Assembly (NCBI RefSeq): GCF_002994745.2
Contig: NW_020126850.1
Location: 83,161 to 147,160 of the forward strand
Source of the DNA: Rosa chinensis
Taxonomy: Eukaryota; Streptophyta; Magnoliopsida; Rosales; Rosaceae
Length of the DNA: 64,000 nt
Direction: 5' to 3'
The notes below the pieces were generated by a model, which was not told where the DNA came from, made no database searches, and saw nothing but the letters and a program-made list of their open reading frames with translations. How positions within the stretch are numbered: the stretch's first letter is position 1; every line of letters starts with the position of its first letter. This document shows, in pieces, positions 1 through 12,610 of this stretch. The position numbers were made by a program, and so were the translations under genes.

Positions 1-1633
1 TAAGTGTTTGCAACCACATAAGATTAAAATACAAAAGTTATCTATCATGCAAATTTAATCAAACACTCACACAAAAGCAACCATAAATCGCAATATATGA
101 ATCTGAAAATTAACAATTCATCATAAAATTTCAGAAAACAATACTTGTTCATACATATGTGTCAACTAAGGCAAAACCAACGAAAATACAAAGCAAAGGT
201 ACAAGGAGAATCGGATTACACCGTGATGAAGATGAGATGAATGAAGTGATGATGTGGTCTCTTGAATTTCGAAAGCAATCTTCAAGGTGGAGGGTGGATG
301 GTGTGCACGGCTTGTCTTCTTCTTCCTTGGCCTTGCTTGCACTTCGTGGTTGCCCTAGAGGATGGAGAGGAGCACGGCTAGTCTAAAGAGTTTTCTGAAT
401 TATTTTCTCAAAGTGTAAACGTAAAGAATGGAACTTGGAACTCCAAAACGTTGAGAAGAGGGGAGGTTATATAGGGGACGGCCAACTTGCTCTCCAAGCC
501 GTGTAAACCTTATGGAATTAATCTGAAAATTCCACATAATTTCCTCCAATAATATCTTGCCAAATAAGCCCTATGAGGTGGTTCAACCAATCACAAAATT
601 CCATTTAATTCCCTAACAATCTTGGCCGAAATTCCCTTGATAATATTCTGATTTTATACTTTAAATTCGGCCAAAATTCCTTTAGGGAATATAGGAATGT
701 ATCTAGACTTCTTTTGAGCTTTTCTTGGTCTCCACCTTTTTCTCTTTCCTTTTATTTCTCCCTTGAATCTCTCCTTGCCGAATTCTCTAGGGTTTCTTCT
801 TTAATTCACGGCAATTCCTTCTTTTCCTCTTGGAATTCCACGGCAATAATATCTCTAGGGTTTATCTCCAAGTATTTTCTTTCCATAAAAATAGCCCTAG
901 AAAATCTCCCTAGAAAATCTCTTCTTATTTTCTGATTTTTAACGCCAACTTCCTTGTTTCTCTCTTGCTTTGGACGGCAAATTCTCCCCTAGGGTTTATT
1001 CATGCGTCATAAACCCTACTTGCATGGGCTTAATGGGCCTTTGATCCATTTGCCGAAAATCCACTTCATTCTTGAGAGTTCTTGGGCCTCCATGTGCCAC
1101 CTTTATGCCATGTCATCATCTAGAGTCTTCAAGAAGCTTCTCTCATGCCATGTCACTTCATTAATTCGATCTCCATTCATGGTTGGCTCAAGAGTCTTGT
1201 TTTGGCAAGCTTTCCTTTTCTGGACAGGGTTTCCTGGTTGGACCAGGAAAACTTCTTTTCTTCATTTCTGCTCATTTGTGCTTCCCTTTGTACTTCATCT
1301 TGTCTCCCTCCAACGTTGGCTAGCTTCTCTCTCCATTTGTGAGCTCGTTTCAGCTCATTTGTGACAAGGACCTGAAAATAGAAACTAGTAAGAAAAATAG
1401 AAACTTTCCTAAAATGAAAAGTGGGAAACTTTCTAAAACTGAAAAATAGAAACTACTAAAAATGGAAACTTACTAAAAATGATAAATAAAAACTACAAAA
1501 ATAGAAACTTTCTACAAATAGGAACTTTCCCAATCAAAGAATGGAAACTTTCCTAAACAGGGTTTTATTAAGGAAATAACGCAGAAAATGCAGGGAAAAG
1601 CAAGTAAAACGTCGCATTAAAATGCTCCTATCA
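1..1633 (-). mobile_element. Family alpha LTR, minus strand, cut by the left window edge
   Basis: The right end reads AAAATGCTCCTATCA, the reverse complement of the LTR start TGATAGGAGCATTTT, so the LTR begins at 1633 and runs leftwards out of the window. It matches the + strand LTRs at 18985 and 24094 along its length, including the U3 array of GAAAGTTTCTATTTTT-like units (about 1375-1560) and a TATA-like TTATATAGGGG near 468. The inner (3') end lies outside, so whether it is a solo LTR or the 3' LTR of a complete element cannot be decided. Confidence 0.85.
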
Positions 1634-3003
1634 ATTGTTGCCGAAATTGGTGTATAAAATCAGAAATTATCTTTTTATTTCGGCAAGAATTATTTAGGGA
1701 ATTAATATTGGAATTTTGTGATTGGTTGCACCACTTCATAGGGCTTATGTGGCAAGAATTCATTGGAGGAAAATATGTGGACAAAGCAAGCAATAGCCGT
1801 GAGCTTTTCTAGGGTTTTGGACGGCATGGAGACCTAGGGGCCGTCCCCTATATATTCCTCTCTTCTCTCAACGTCAAGGGTTCCACACTTTTGGCGTTTA
1901 CACTTTGAAAAAAATCAGAAAAACTCTCTCTAGCTAGCCGTGTTCTTCTCCATCCTCTAGGGCAACCACGAAGTGCAAGCAAGGTCAAGGAAGAAGAGGA
2001 CAAGCCGTGAACACCATCCATCCTCCACCTTGAAGATTGCTTTCGAAATTCAAGAGACCACATCATCACTTCATTCATCTCATCTTCACCACGGTGTAAT
2101 CCGATTCTCCTTGTACCTTTGCTTTGTATTTTCGTTGGTTTTGCCTTAGTTGACACATATGTATGAACAAGTGTTGTTTTCTGAAATTTTATGATTAATT
2201 GTTAATTTTCAGATTCATATATTGCGATTTATGGTTGCTTTTGTGTGAGTGTTTGATTAAATTTGAATGATAGAAATCTTTTGTATGATAATCTTGAATG
2301 GTTCGAAACATTTAGGGTTTTTATGTGAATGTTGCTACGAGTTTGAGAACATGAATCAACTTTTTGGTTTTGTGTTCTTGAATCAATAAGTAGTAAAGGT
2401 TTTGTACAAAAACCGAATTTAATCAAAGAAGATTGCAATTAGGTGGACTTTTTCATACTAAGTTGCACATTTGAGTTGATAGCCTTTCTAGGTGCTTAAT
2501 GCGTTAAACATGACATGATTGACTAGCTTTCTAGGGTTTGATTGCATGTTTGATAGGAGTAATCTAGGTGCTTTCACTTAGGTTAATTAGCATTGAAAGT
2601 AAAATATGGGAAATTGTTTGCTTATGAACGTTTCACATGATCAATTCCTCTTGCATGACTATGATGAACAATGGTGAACTTGAATCAATTTTTATCATGA
2701 GTTTCGACTTTGATCTTTGTTCTTGCATTTCATTTGTATTTTTATGTTTTTGCATTTTAATTATTTAGTTAGCTTTTATTTTCGGAAATAGAAAACCAAA
2801 AATCAAAAATCCCCCCTTTTTCGTAAATATGTATATATTTTGTTATATTTTTGTAAATATTATACTTTGTTTTAATTTTAATTGTTTAATTGTTTGACAA
2901 TGACAGGTGTACCCTCAATCCCCGGAATAGAACGATCCCTATTTACTTTATACTACTAATGACATTTCAGGGTTAAATTGGTCGCTCAACAAAAGCGACA
3001 TCA
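1634..3003 (+). mobile_element. 3' two thirds of a family alpha LTR
   Basis: The sequence starts abruptly inside an alpha LTR (near the TTGGCCGAA segment, about 0.9 kb in) and runs to a normal LTR end, GCGACATCA, at 3003. It carries the conserved block CCTCAATCCCCGG (about 2913) and the terminal hairpin GTCGCT...AGCGAC. No primer binding site follows; GCGGAAAATATTGGG comes next, so this is the outer end of a solo or 3' LTR. The simplest reading is that the minus-strand LTR ending at 1633 belongs to an element inserted into this LTR, whose first part lies left of the window. Confidence 0.8.
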
Positions 3004-3696
3004 GCGGAAAATATTGGGCAAACCTAATATCATGGGAAATAATGTATGAGTGTTGGCTACAGCAAAACAGAAGAAAGTGAAGCAAATCTGCACAATTGCA
3101 TGGTTTATTGTTATCAAAGGTTTGAAAAGGCACTATTATGAGGTTTTAAATCAACTTCTCCCAACTAATATGGTATCCAAACAAGAAATCAAAGGCCACC
3201 TTCTACTAGTCCTATATGGTCAATGTTAATATCTAAGATTAAGCGATAGCCGAACCTTGGTTAACGCAGGCCCGCGGCTACTTATGATGCTCTTGTTGTT
3301 CTCACTACCTGTCAAATAAAATACATGGGGTGTTAGAGGGAGACCGTGGTTGGCAGTCTTCTCTACTCCGATGCCTAAGTTAGTCAATGAATTTGCGTTG
3401 ACAGCATAGCAATAGGTAAGTAGTGGATACGTAATTAATGAGAGAGGAGTGGACCTTTTGTAGGTGGGGAAGAGACTGATCCCTTCCTTGTTTTCGATGT
3501 GGGCACTACTATAATTATGGGCCCAACAAGCACACGTTTTTATCAAGTAGGTCCTAATAAGCTTACAAGCACAAGAAAATAAATACATAAACAGGAGCCT
3601 GCCCAGCCGAATTTTTTTTGCCAAAAGTTAAACTTCCCACTTCTTTTTTCCCACAAAAAGCATTCTATATATAAACCTAATATTCTGCCAAAAACC
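3004..3696. other. Low-copy host DNA, no gene recognised
   Basis: This stretch shows no similarity to the retrotransposons around it and no second copy within the window. Reading frames are short with no recognisable motif. It may be the original intergenic DNA or a decayed repeat. Confidence 0.5.
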
Positions 3697-3700
3697 CTAG

Positions 3701-4099
3701 GCTGCGTTTGGTTTACGGAAAGGAAAGGAAAGGAAATCAATTCCTTGCTCTTTCCATAGGCATGGAAAATTGCAATTCCCAGCAATTTTCCTTTCCAGTG
3801 ATTGGAAAGACTAGGAATGTAGTTAGAATACATATTTTAGTTTCCATTGCAGGGGTAGTGCAAAAATCATAAAACAACAAGTACAGTTGGTTATATTAGC
3901 AAATAATGATTTTGAGCAGGGACAATTTAGTCATATAATTTTGCAGTGGGTGGGGTCGTGAGGGGGGAACCAGTTTCCTCCTCATTTTCCTTTCCTTTGG
4001 GAATCATTTTCCCTTCCTTGGCCATCCCAAACATAAAAAAACACAAGAAAGGAAAGACTTTCCTTTCCCAATAGCCAGATTCCGTGAAACAAGCACAGC
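3701..4099. mobile_element. MITE-like element, 399 bp, with imperfect terminal inverted repeats
   Basis: The left end GCTGCGTTTGGTTTACGGAA and the reverse complement of the right end, GCTGTGCTTGTTTCACGGAA, agree at 16 of 20 positions. Both ends are flanked by CTAG (3697-3700 and 4100-4103), which can be read as a 4-bp target duplication or as CTA plus one matching base. Further inside, GGAAAGGAAAGG on the left mirrors CTTTCCTTTCCC on the right. There is no coding capacity. Ends of the GTTTGGTTT kind with a short duplication recall Tourist/PIF-Harbinger MITEs, but superfamily placement is uncertain. Confidence 0.6.
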
Positions 4100-4252
4100 C
4101 TAGGAACAGTCCAAAAGCTCTATCAACCTCCAATCTACTGCTGCGTCTGAGCCTTAGCTAAAGCAGAGATGAAGCTGCGTATTTGCTCACTGTTTTGGGC
4201 GGCAACACTAGTGTTGTGCCCCCGAAATTCGATATTATTTTCTGAGGATTTT

Positions 4253-6278
4253 TGATACGCTCAAAGCAAGCATATAATTTAACCCTATAAATATCATTAG
4301 TAATATAAGCAAGTAGGGATCGTTCTATTCCGGGGATTGAGGGTACACCTGTCATTGTAGGAAAAATAAAGAATTAAAATAAGTACAAAGTAAATTATTT
4401 ACACAATTAAAACAAAGTATGAACATATTTACAAATTAAGGGGGGTTTTAGGATTTTGGTTTTCGAAAATTAAAAGAAACAAAATAAAGAAAATGTATAA
4501 ACACAAATACAAGAATGGTACATATGAAACAAAGATCAAAACCAAATTCATAATCAAATTCGACTCAGCCCTAATATTGTTCATCTTAAGTCATGAGAAA
4601 GGAGTTGATCATGTGAAATATTCAAAGCAAATAATTTCCCATATTTTACTTTTCAATGCTAATTAACCTAAGTGAAAGCACAAAGACTAATCCTATCAAA
4701 CATGCATTCAAGCTCTAGAAAGCTAGACAATCATAACACGTTTAACGCATGAAACACATAGAAAGGCTATCAACTCAAGTGTGCAACTTAGTATGAAAAA
4801 GTCCACCTAATTGCAATCCTTTTTAATTAAATTCGGTTTTTGTCCAAAACCTTCACTACTTTTGATTTTAACTCACAAAACAATAAGTTGAATCATGTTC
4901 TTAAATCTAGCAACAATTATATATCAATCCTATATGTTTCGAACCACATAAGAAAAATACATAAAAGATTTCAATCAAACAAATTTAATTAAACAATCTC
5001 ACAAAAGCAACCAAGAATCACAATATAGGGATCTGAAATTTATTCAATCATAAAAATCTGGAATTAAACTTTATTCAAACGTTAAGGTTAACTAGAACAT
5101 AATCAACGAATTCAAGCAAGGAAAACCGAAAGAGGTTACAAGGTCAAAGGTCGAATTACACCGTGAATGGAAATGGTGATGAAGAACTTGGACGTTGAAC
5201 TTGAACTTTGAAAGCAAACCTTCAAGCTTCACGGCTCCAAGGTGGATGGTGGAGGGATGCTCACGACTTCTTCTTCCTTCTTCCTTGCCTTGCTTGAAAT
5301 TCCAAAGATGAACTAGAGAATGGAGATACTAGACATTCACTATGTGATTTTCTGAAAATTGTGTAGTGTGGAACCTCTTTTAACGTCAAATATGAAGGAG
5401 TATATATAGGGGCACAGCTAGGGTTCTCCAAGCAATCAGAAATTTCCACATCACTTCAACCAATGGTATGATGCCAAGTAAGCCTTGTGATGTGGTCCAA
5501 CCAATCGTAGAATGCCAAGTAATCCTTGATGTGTCATCCAACCAATCAAAACTCTCCAAATTAATTCCCTAAATTCCTTTAATATATCCTTGCCGAAATT
5601 ATATAAGGATTTTCTGATTTTCTTCATGAATTTCGGCCAACATTCCTTTAGGGAATTTAGGGATGCACCTAGACACGTTTTGAGCTTTTTCTTGGTGTCC
5701 ACATATCTTCTTTCCTTAAAAATCTCCCTATTTCTTCTCCTTGCGTCATCTCCTTGATTTCCCTTTGATTTTCACGTTGGTCTCTCTCTCTCTCTCTTTC
5801 TCTTAGCAATCACATAATTAACTCTTCCAAGAATATTTCCTTCCATAAAATTCTCCCTTGAATTACTCCAATCAAAATCTTCAATTATATTTCAGATTTT
5901 CACGTTGGCTCCTCCTTTTCCTCTAAGTAATTCACGGAAAATTAAATGCCCAAGGAAAATATATTTTCCCTTAAAGCTCTCCCTTGATTTCCTCTTCTTG
6001 GTTGACGCAAAAGTCTCTTTTTGGCAGGGTTTCCTCTTCTGGACAGGATTTCCTGGTTGAAACAGGAAAACTTTATTTCTTCATTTCTGCTCATTTTTGC
6101 AGTCCTTGAGCTCCTTCCAGCTAGTTTGCTCCAAGGACCTGAAAATAGAAACTATTACTAAATATGGAAACTTTCTAAAAATAGTAACTTTCCTAAACAA
6201 GAAGGATTTATTTAAGGAAATAACTAAGTAAATATGAGGAAATAACACTTAAAACGTCGCATTAAAATGCTCCTATCA
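4253..6278 (-). mobile_element. Solo LTR S1, family alpha, target duplication ATTTT
   Basis: A complete LTR of 2026 bp on the minus strand: TGATACGCTC...TCCTATCA in + orientation. It is bounded by a perfect 5-bp duplication ATTTT (4248-4252 and 6279-6283), with no internal region, binding site or polypurine tract, so it is a solo LTR left by LTR-LTR recombination. A minus-strand TATA box lies at 5401-5408. Sequence details (for example the ATTTCGGCCAACATTCC segment near 5630) place it nearest the LTRs of E3. Confidence 0.93.
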
Positions 6279-6306
6279 ATTTTCTGGAATCTAAATTGTG
6301 GTTATT

Positions 6307-8201
6307 TGATAGGAGCATTTTAATGCGACGTTTTAATTGTTATTTCCTCATATTTACTTAGTTATTTCCTTAAATAAATCCTTCTTGTTTAGGAAAGTTT
6401 CCATCTTTAGAAAGTTTCTATTTTTAGTAATTTTAATAAAAGTTTCTATTTTCTAGGTACCTTGGAATAAATGGAGCTGAAATGAGCTGAAATGAAGAAA
6501 TGGAGTTTTCCTGGTCCGACTAGGAATCCCAGTCAACGTAGGAATCCTGATGAGGCTAGGAAACCTGAAGGCATTAGGAGACAACATGATGACGTGGGAG
6601 ATATTTTGGGAGATTAAATCTGATTTTTGCATGGAAAATCAAGAAGATTACGTGGAGAATATCAGGGGAGAATTTTAAGGAAGAAAAGTTTCAAAACAAG
6701 TCCAGATTCGTTCCTCAATTCCCTCAAGATATGTTGGCTGAAATTAGAGAATAAAATCTGCAATTTTAATGTGAAAATCAAGGGGAGGACATTAAGGATA
6801 AAGCCATGGAGAGATTTAAGGGAGAAAAGGTCCAAAATGTGTCCGGATACATTGTCTAGGTTCATGCCTAGATATTTGGCTGAAAATGGTGAATAAAATT
6901 AGATAAAATCTTGGGAAATCAGCAATAATATATTTGGAAAGATTATGGAATTTTGTTGGAGCTTTTTGATTGGTTGAGTGACATGGCAGAGCTGACGTGG
7001 CATTAATTCATTGGTTGGAGCTGTGTGGTGCAACCAGAAAATTCCTTGGAAATTAAATTCATGAAGCCTTGCCTTCCCCTATATATAGCCTCCTCTCTAG
7101 ATGTTTTAACACCAACCACCACAACACACCACACCTCTCTTCCTCAGTAAATAAACATTAGAAAAATTCTCTCCATTCTCTAGTCTTCAGAAGCTCTGCG
7201 TCTCAACCAAGGAGGAGAAGAAGTCATGCAATACATCAAGATCCTATCCGCCATCCACCCTTGTTTCGTCCCTAGAAGATTGCTTGCTTTCAAGGATTTT
7301 CGAGTTCTTCGTCTCAAGGCCATGTCATCCATCTTTCACGGTGTATTTCATACTTTCTTTTGTTTTCCTTTGTTTTATTCGTAGAGTTATGAATTCTAGT
7401 TAACATGACGTTACGGGCAAAGTTTAAAGCCCATTTATATGTTTTGAAATAAAGTTTTGATTTCTTTATGTTGATTTATATGTTGCTTATGTGAGATTGC
7501 CTAATTGATTTTGGATTACATAAAACTTTTATATGTATGTGTTCTTTGGTGGCCAACTTAGGATATATGCATGTAATTGGAGCTAGATTTAAGTAGTAAA
7601 AGCTTTGGACAAAAGTCAAAATCAATTAAGGAGGATTGCAAATAGGTGAACTTATTCATAACTAGGTTGTGCACTTTGGTTGACATCCTTTCTTTGTTCT
7701 TCATGCATTGAATGTGTTCTTGAGTAGCTAGCTTTCTAGACTATGATTGCATGTTCAATAGGTTTAATTTAGGTGCTTTCACTTAGATTAAATATTGAAG
7801 GAAAGTAAAAAATGGGAAATCGTTTGCTTTCTAACGTTTCACATGGTCAACTTCTTTCTCATGACATAGAAGATCAATTATAGGAATTGTGATTGGATTT
7901 CTTGCATATGATTATGGTTTTGATCTTTATTCCTTGCGTTCCACCATTGTATATATGTTTTTACATTTGCTTTATTTTATTTATTTAATTTTTAATTTAT
8001 AAATCTAAAACCCCCTAATTGTGTTTACTTGTATATATTTTTTTCTTTGTTTTATTTTTGTAAATAATACTTTTATTAATTATTTTTTTATTTTTGCAAT
8101 TACAAGTGTACCCTCAATCCCCGGCTTGAACGATCCCTATTTACTATATACTAACGATGACATTTTCAGGGTTAAATTATGCGCTTGCTTTTAGCGTATC
8201 A
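6307..8201 (+). mobile_element. Solo LTR S2, family alpha variant, target duplication TTATT
   Basis: A complete + strand LTR of 1895 bp, TGATAGGAGC...GCGTATCA, bounded by a perfect duplication TTATT (6302-6306 and 8202-8206). A TATA box CTATATATAGCC lies near 7079. The 3' end has the conserved block CCTCAATCCCCGGCTTGAACG and the terminal hairpin ATGCGCT...AGCGTAT. No primer binding site follows, so it is a solo LTR. It lies only 28 bp from the start of S1, head to head with it. It resembles fragment L1 at 11732 more than the LTRs of E2-E6. Confidence 0.93.
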
Positions 8202-8206
8202 TTATT

Positions 8207-8809
8207 GGACGGTTTCCTGGCTCGTGGACGGAGCGGAAGTGTTTCGGACGAATTTTTTTTCGAAGAATATGGTTTTAGGGGGGTGCAAAGGTTGACTTTT
8301 TATTCGTTGGGTTTCTCCAAAAATTCCTTCAAGAAAGTCGTAGAGCGCGTCGATACGAGTTCATGGACATATGGAACGTGAAAATCGGAGTTCATATGAA
8401 GAAGTCATGGCCATTGGAAAAAGTTTCTATTTTGGTCAAATAGGAAAAAATCTGAAAATATCATAAAATTGAAAATTTTCCAAAAAGGGAAACTTTTCTC
8501 TCTGATCGGTCCTAACCCTGATTTCGCCTAGCCACCTTCGTCGGCTTCCTTCTCCACTGTCCGGCCACCAATCGACGATCCGTTTGACCCATTCTCTTCA
8601 CCTCTATATCTCCAAGTCTGGAAAGTTTCACAGTGTGAGTTGGCCTGTGCGTGGCGCAACAATGCAGAGAAGTGGTAGAGGCGCTGCCATATTTTGCCTT
8701 CATCAGAACTAGAGATTCAGGCCACCATAGCCGGTGATTCTTGAGGGCTTTTGGAGCCTAGAGGACGTAGATGCTTTTCCTCAAGGTGGCTTGCAATGAT
8801 TCAACTTGT
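8207..8809. other. Unidentified host sequence, probably an older repeat, left part
   Basis: After removal of S1, S2 and S3 with their duplications, the pieces 4104-4247, 6284-6301, this stretch and 11167-11731 form one continuous older sequence. It is richer in G and C in places than its surroundings and has no convincing reading frame. Phrases such as GAACGTGAAAATCGGAGTTC remind me of LTRs of other plant Ty3/gypsy (chromovirus) elements, but this is recollection of style only. Confidence 0.35.
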
Positions 8810-8814
8810 GGAGA

Positions 8815-11161
8815 TGATACGTGCAAAAGCAATCACCAATTTAACCCTGAAAAATGTAGTTGTTAGTATAGAATAAGCAGGGATCGTTCAAGCCGGGGAT
8901 TGAGGGTACTTATGTGTGAAACGAAAATAAGAGAAAGAATATACAAGACAAATGAAAATAACAAGTATATATAGACAACAATTCGAAATTTACAAAGAAT
9001 CCAAGTTAGAATTAGATTAGAAATCCTACTCCTACTAGAATACATTTTACAAGTCATAGTTATATTAGGAATCCATATACAACAAGGAATACTAGTCATA
9101 CACTAATTAGGAATACTTAATCTACAAGAAAACAAAGTCAAACTAGGACTCCTAAGTCAAAACTAACTCTAACTACTTTTCCTAAAAATAAGGAACCAAT
9201 CCCTAAAAAATAGGAGCACCTAAAAAACACATAACAAACTCCTAAAAACCACCAAATTAATTCCTAGAAAACACAAACACATATTTACTATTCACGGATG
9301 CCCTATGCACTAATTTAACAAACAAATTTTCAGATTATTTATTTTATTAACTACATTAACATGCTACCTAAAAATCTTATTTTATTTAATTTATTTACAA
9401 ATGTACAAGAACAAGAAAACATAAAGATTGAAAACATAAATTTTAGAAAACAAATAAAGAACAAAAATCGTTTCTATACAAAGGTGGGAAAAGAAGAATT
9501 TTCGAAGAACAACTTATCAAGAACCATTCAAGACTAACGTTTTCGTGCATCCCTTAATCTTTATTAGTTACCATGGAAAGCTATCAACCAAGACACAAAG
9601 ATCAAAGCAACCATTGTCCCTTTTAACTTCCTTTCTTAAGTCAATCAAAATAGCAAAGCACTAAATCAATTTATTTTGAAAATTTCGATATCACACACTC
9701 AAAGCAACTGCGTTGAAAAATCCCGTTTTCAAATCATTTAGTTCAAGAAAGAATCAATAGACATGCAAATCCAAGGGTGTCAATACTCATCATCACATGC
9801 ATAACTTGATTTCGACTCAAAGCAAGCCTTTACTACTTATTCGAATTAGAGTTTACAAAGCATAAACCTAATTACTAGCAAGTTACATGCAAGTCATCCT
9901 ATTTGTTTGTCAGACCAAGAAAATCGTTAACATGTAATGAAGCACAAAATCAGATTATCATCCCATATATTTGGCAACTAATTAAGATCAAGAACACATA
10001 AACATATCAACCATAGAAAAGAACATCAAAATCGAATCCAAAAATAGATTTGCATACTCAAAAGTTTAGGTTCACACATAGAAAATCCAAAGCAGAAATT
10101 CTATCTAACAAATACACCAAACTGTGAGTAAATGGTAAAGCATATGAACAACCCTTAATTACGTCCCAAAGACCCAAAGCAGCTCCAAGGTGTCGCAACA
10201 AGTGATGAACACGGTGGTGGATGAAGGTGGCACGGCTAAGCTCCTTGAAGATTGAGAAAAAACCTAAAACTAGAGAGAAAACAAGTGAGAAACGAAATTG
10301 TGGAGAAAATTGTTCACCTTGAGACATCAAATACACTAGGTATATATAGGAGGACATCCCAAGGCACTCCCAATTCGTTTCTACTTGACTTCTCCAAGTT
10401 CTTGTTGATTTAGGACTTCTTTGACACAAAACAGATTTCCGGCTGAATTGACCTCAGTACACTAAAACGGCCATAACTTCCTCTAGAAAATTGATATTGA
10501 CAAACTGTAAAAATATTTGGAAACTACACATCCGTAGCTTTCCAACCGTATAAAGAACATAATTTTCTGAGCTCTGAGATCTTTTTCACACTCCGTTGAA
10601 GTTGACTGATCTGCACGGGCAGATTTCCGAATCTGTAATGGATTTGACTTTAAAGCATAACTTGTGTCCAATTAGGTTTTCCTTCCATCACATGCCTTTC
10701 ACACGCCCTTCACGCCACTTCCAGATGCTTCATGAATGTTCCAAGGCTCTCCTAGTATGAGTAGAACTCTATATGCAAGTAGGTTTCCTAGTTAAATACA
10801 AACTTCTTTTCTGCGATTCTTCTACACTCTTCTGGAACCTTCTTGAGTAATCCTTATCCAACAAGGACTCCTTGTCACACTAGGATTCCTTATCTGAGTA
10901 GAATTGGGTTTCCTTGTCCAAGTAGAACTCTTAGTCCAAGTCAGCTTCAGACTCCTACTTCAACTGGGATTCCTTTTCCTAATCAAATAGGGAGAACTTC
11001 CATTTCTTAATTTCTTTCCATTTCTGCGCCACTTGTGCCTCCCTTAGCTATTTTTGGACTTTGAGACTCCATTTTACCTGTAAATTGATCAAGTTAAAGA
11101 AAATAACTTAGCAAAATATAGGGAGTTATACATTATAAACATGGCATTTATGCTCCTATCA
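8815..11161 (-). mobile_element. Solo LTR S3, family beta, target duplication GGAGA
   Basis: A 2347-bp LTR on the minus strand from TGATACGTGCAAAAG (8815) to TTTATGCTCCTATCA (11161). The perfect duplication GGAGA flanks it (8810-8814 and 11162-11166). It belongs to the same family as the 5' LTR of E1 at 12611: both start TGATAGGAGCATAAA, end TGCTTTTGCACGTATCA, and carry similar R/U5 text. A minus-strand TATA box is at 10341-10348. No internal region is present, so it is a solo LTR. Confidence 0.92.
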
Positions 11162-11166
11162 GGAGA

Positions 11167-11731
11167 TCGAATTTTGGAGTTCGGGGTTCTAGGGTTCATT
11201 GGAATTCAAATCTTTTGAGGTAAATTCCGACCAAATGGCTTTGGTTCAGACTTTGTGCTAGTTATGAAAGTTGTAATTGGAGTTTGGCCAAATTCTGAAC
11301 TTGGGCTTACGGCGGCGCCGCCACTGTGGTGGTGTTTTCCGGCGGTTTCTGGCCACCTCAAGGATAGTTTTTGTCCCTGATTTTGATCTACTCATTGATA
11401 TGAGCATTTTGATATACAACACTTAATTTTTGGAGATCGTATGAGCATGTTAGGGTTTTTGTGATTTTGAACCGTTCGGGTTTCGTTCCGTGTGGATCTG
11501 ACTATCCGATTGACTTGTGGTTTTGTCACATTGATCATAGAAGCCTCCTAGAGACTTTGGGTGGTCTCGAATGAGGGTTCGCCTCGATTGGCATTTCTTT
11601 CAGGGTTGTTGTTCGATTAGGAGTTTCGAACTTTAATCACTTTGTGATTCGTGCACTGAATTGAGACACTATATGTTTAGGTGCTTGTCGGACTTGTGTT
11701 GAATGGATTGCGGTGATTTGTGCTTGTTTTG
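11167..11731. other. Unidentified host sequence, right part
   Basis: This continues the host DNA of 8207-8809 across solo LTR S3. It includes a GC-rich patch, GGCGGCGCCGCC (about 11310), and no convincing reading frame. It ends where alpha LTR L1 begins at 11732. Confidence 0.35.
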
Positions 11732-12610
11732 TGATACGCTAAAAAGCAAGCGCACAATTTAACCCTGAAATGTCGTCGTTAGAATATAGTAAATAGGGAT
11801 CGTTCTATTCCGGGGATTGAGGGTACACCTGTCATTGTAAAAACAAATTAATAAAAGTAAAAAGTATTATTTACAAAAATAAAACAAAGAAAGAAATATA
11901 TACAAGTAAACACAATTAAGGGGTTTTAGATTTATAAATTAAAAATTAAATAAATAAAATAAAGAAAATGTAAAAACATATATACAATGGTGGAACGCAA
12001 GGAACAAAGATCAAAACCACAATCATATGAATGAAATCCAATCACAATTCCTATAGTTGATCTTCTATGTCATGAGATAGAAGTTGACCATGTGAAACGT
12101 TAGAAAGCAAACGATTTCCCATTTTTTACTTTCCTTCAATAATTAATCTAAGTGAAAGCACCTAAATCAATCCTATTGAACATGCAATCATAGTCTAGAA
12201 AGCTAGCTAATCAATAACACATTCAACGCATGAAGAACAAAGAAAGGATGTCAACCAAAGTGCACAACCTTGTTATGAATAAGTTCACCTATTTGCAATC
12301 CTCCTTAATTGATTTCGATCTTTGTCCAAAGCCTTTACTACTTAAATCTAGCTCCAATTACATGCATATATCCTAAGTTGGCCACCAAAGAGCACATACA
12401 TATAAAAGTTTTCTGTAAAACAAAATCAATCAAGCAATCTCACATAAGCAACATATAAATAAACATATAGAAATCACAACTTTATTTCAAAAAATATAAA
12501 TAGGCTTTAAACTTTGCCCTTAACGTTCATACGAAATCAAAACAAAGAAAACCAAAAAGGTTACAAGGAATGAGATAGAATTACACCATGAAGAATGAAT
12601 GGTGGAAAGC
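11732..12610 (-). mobile_element. Alpha LTR fragment L1, minus strand, split by E1
   Basis: The + strand begins TGATACGCTAAAAAGC, the reverse complement of an alpha LTR 3' end (hairpin GTGCGCT...AGCGTAT), and continues with the alpha U5 region until 12610, where beta element E1 begins. The rest of this LTR should lie to the right of the window, after the 3' end of E1. The 5 bp before it (11727-11731, TTTTG) would be its duplication if it is solo. Confidence 0.85.

Noticed and set aside
159..386. A 75-codon frame that recurs nearly unchanged at 25339-25566, 43515-43742, 60006-60233 and in part at 1848-2156
   Set aside because: It is always antisense to the R/U5 part of alpha LTRs. The similarity follows from LTR homology, and there is no start context, motif or independent constraint to support a protein.
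3226..3624. A 132-codon minus-strand frame in the low-copy region, overlapped by another of 96 codons reaching into the MITE
   Set aside because: The composition is arbitrary, no motif is recognisable, and the second frame crosses the left end of the transposon-like element.
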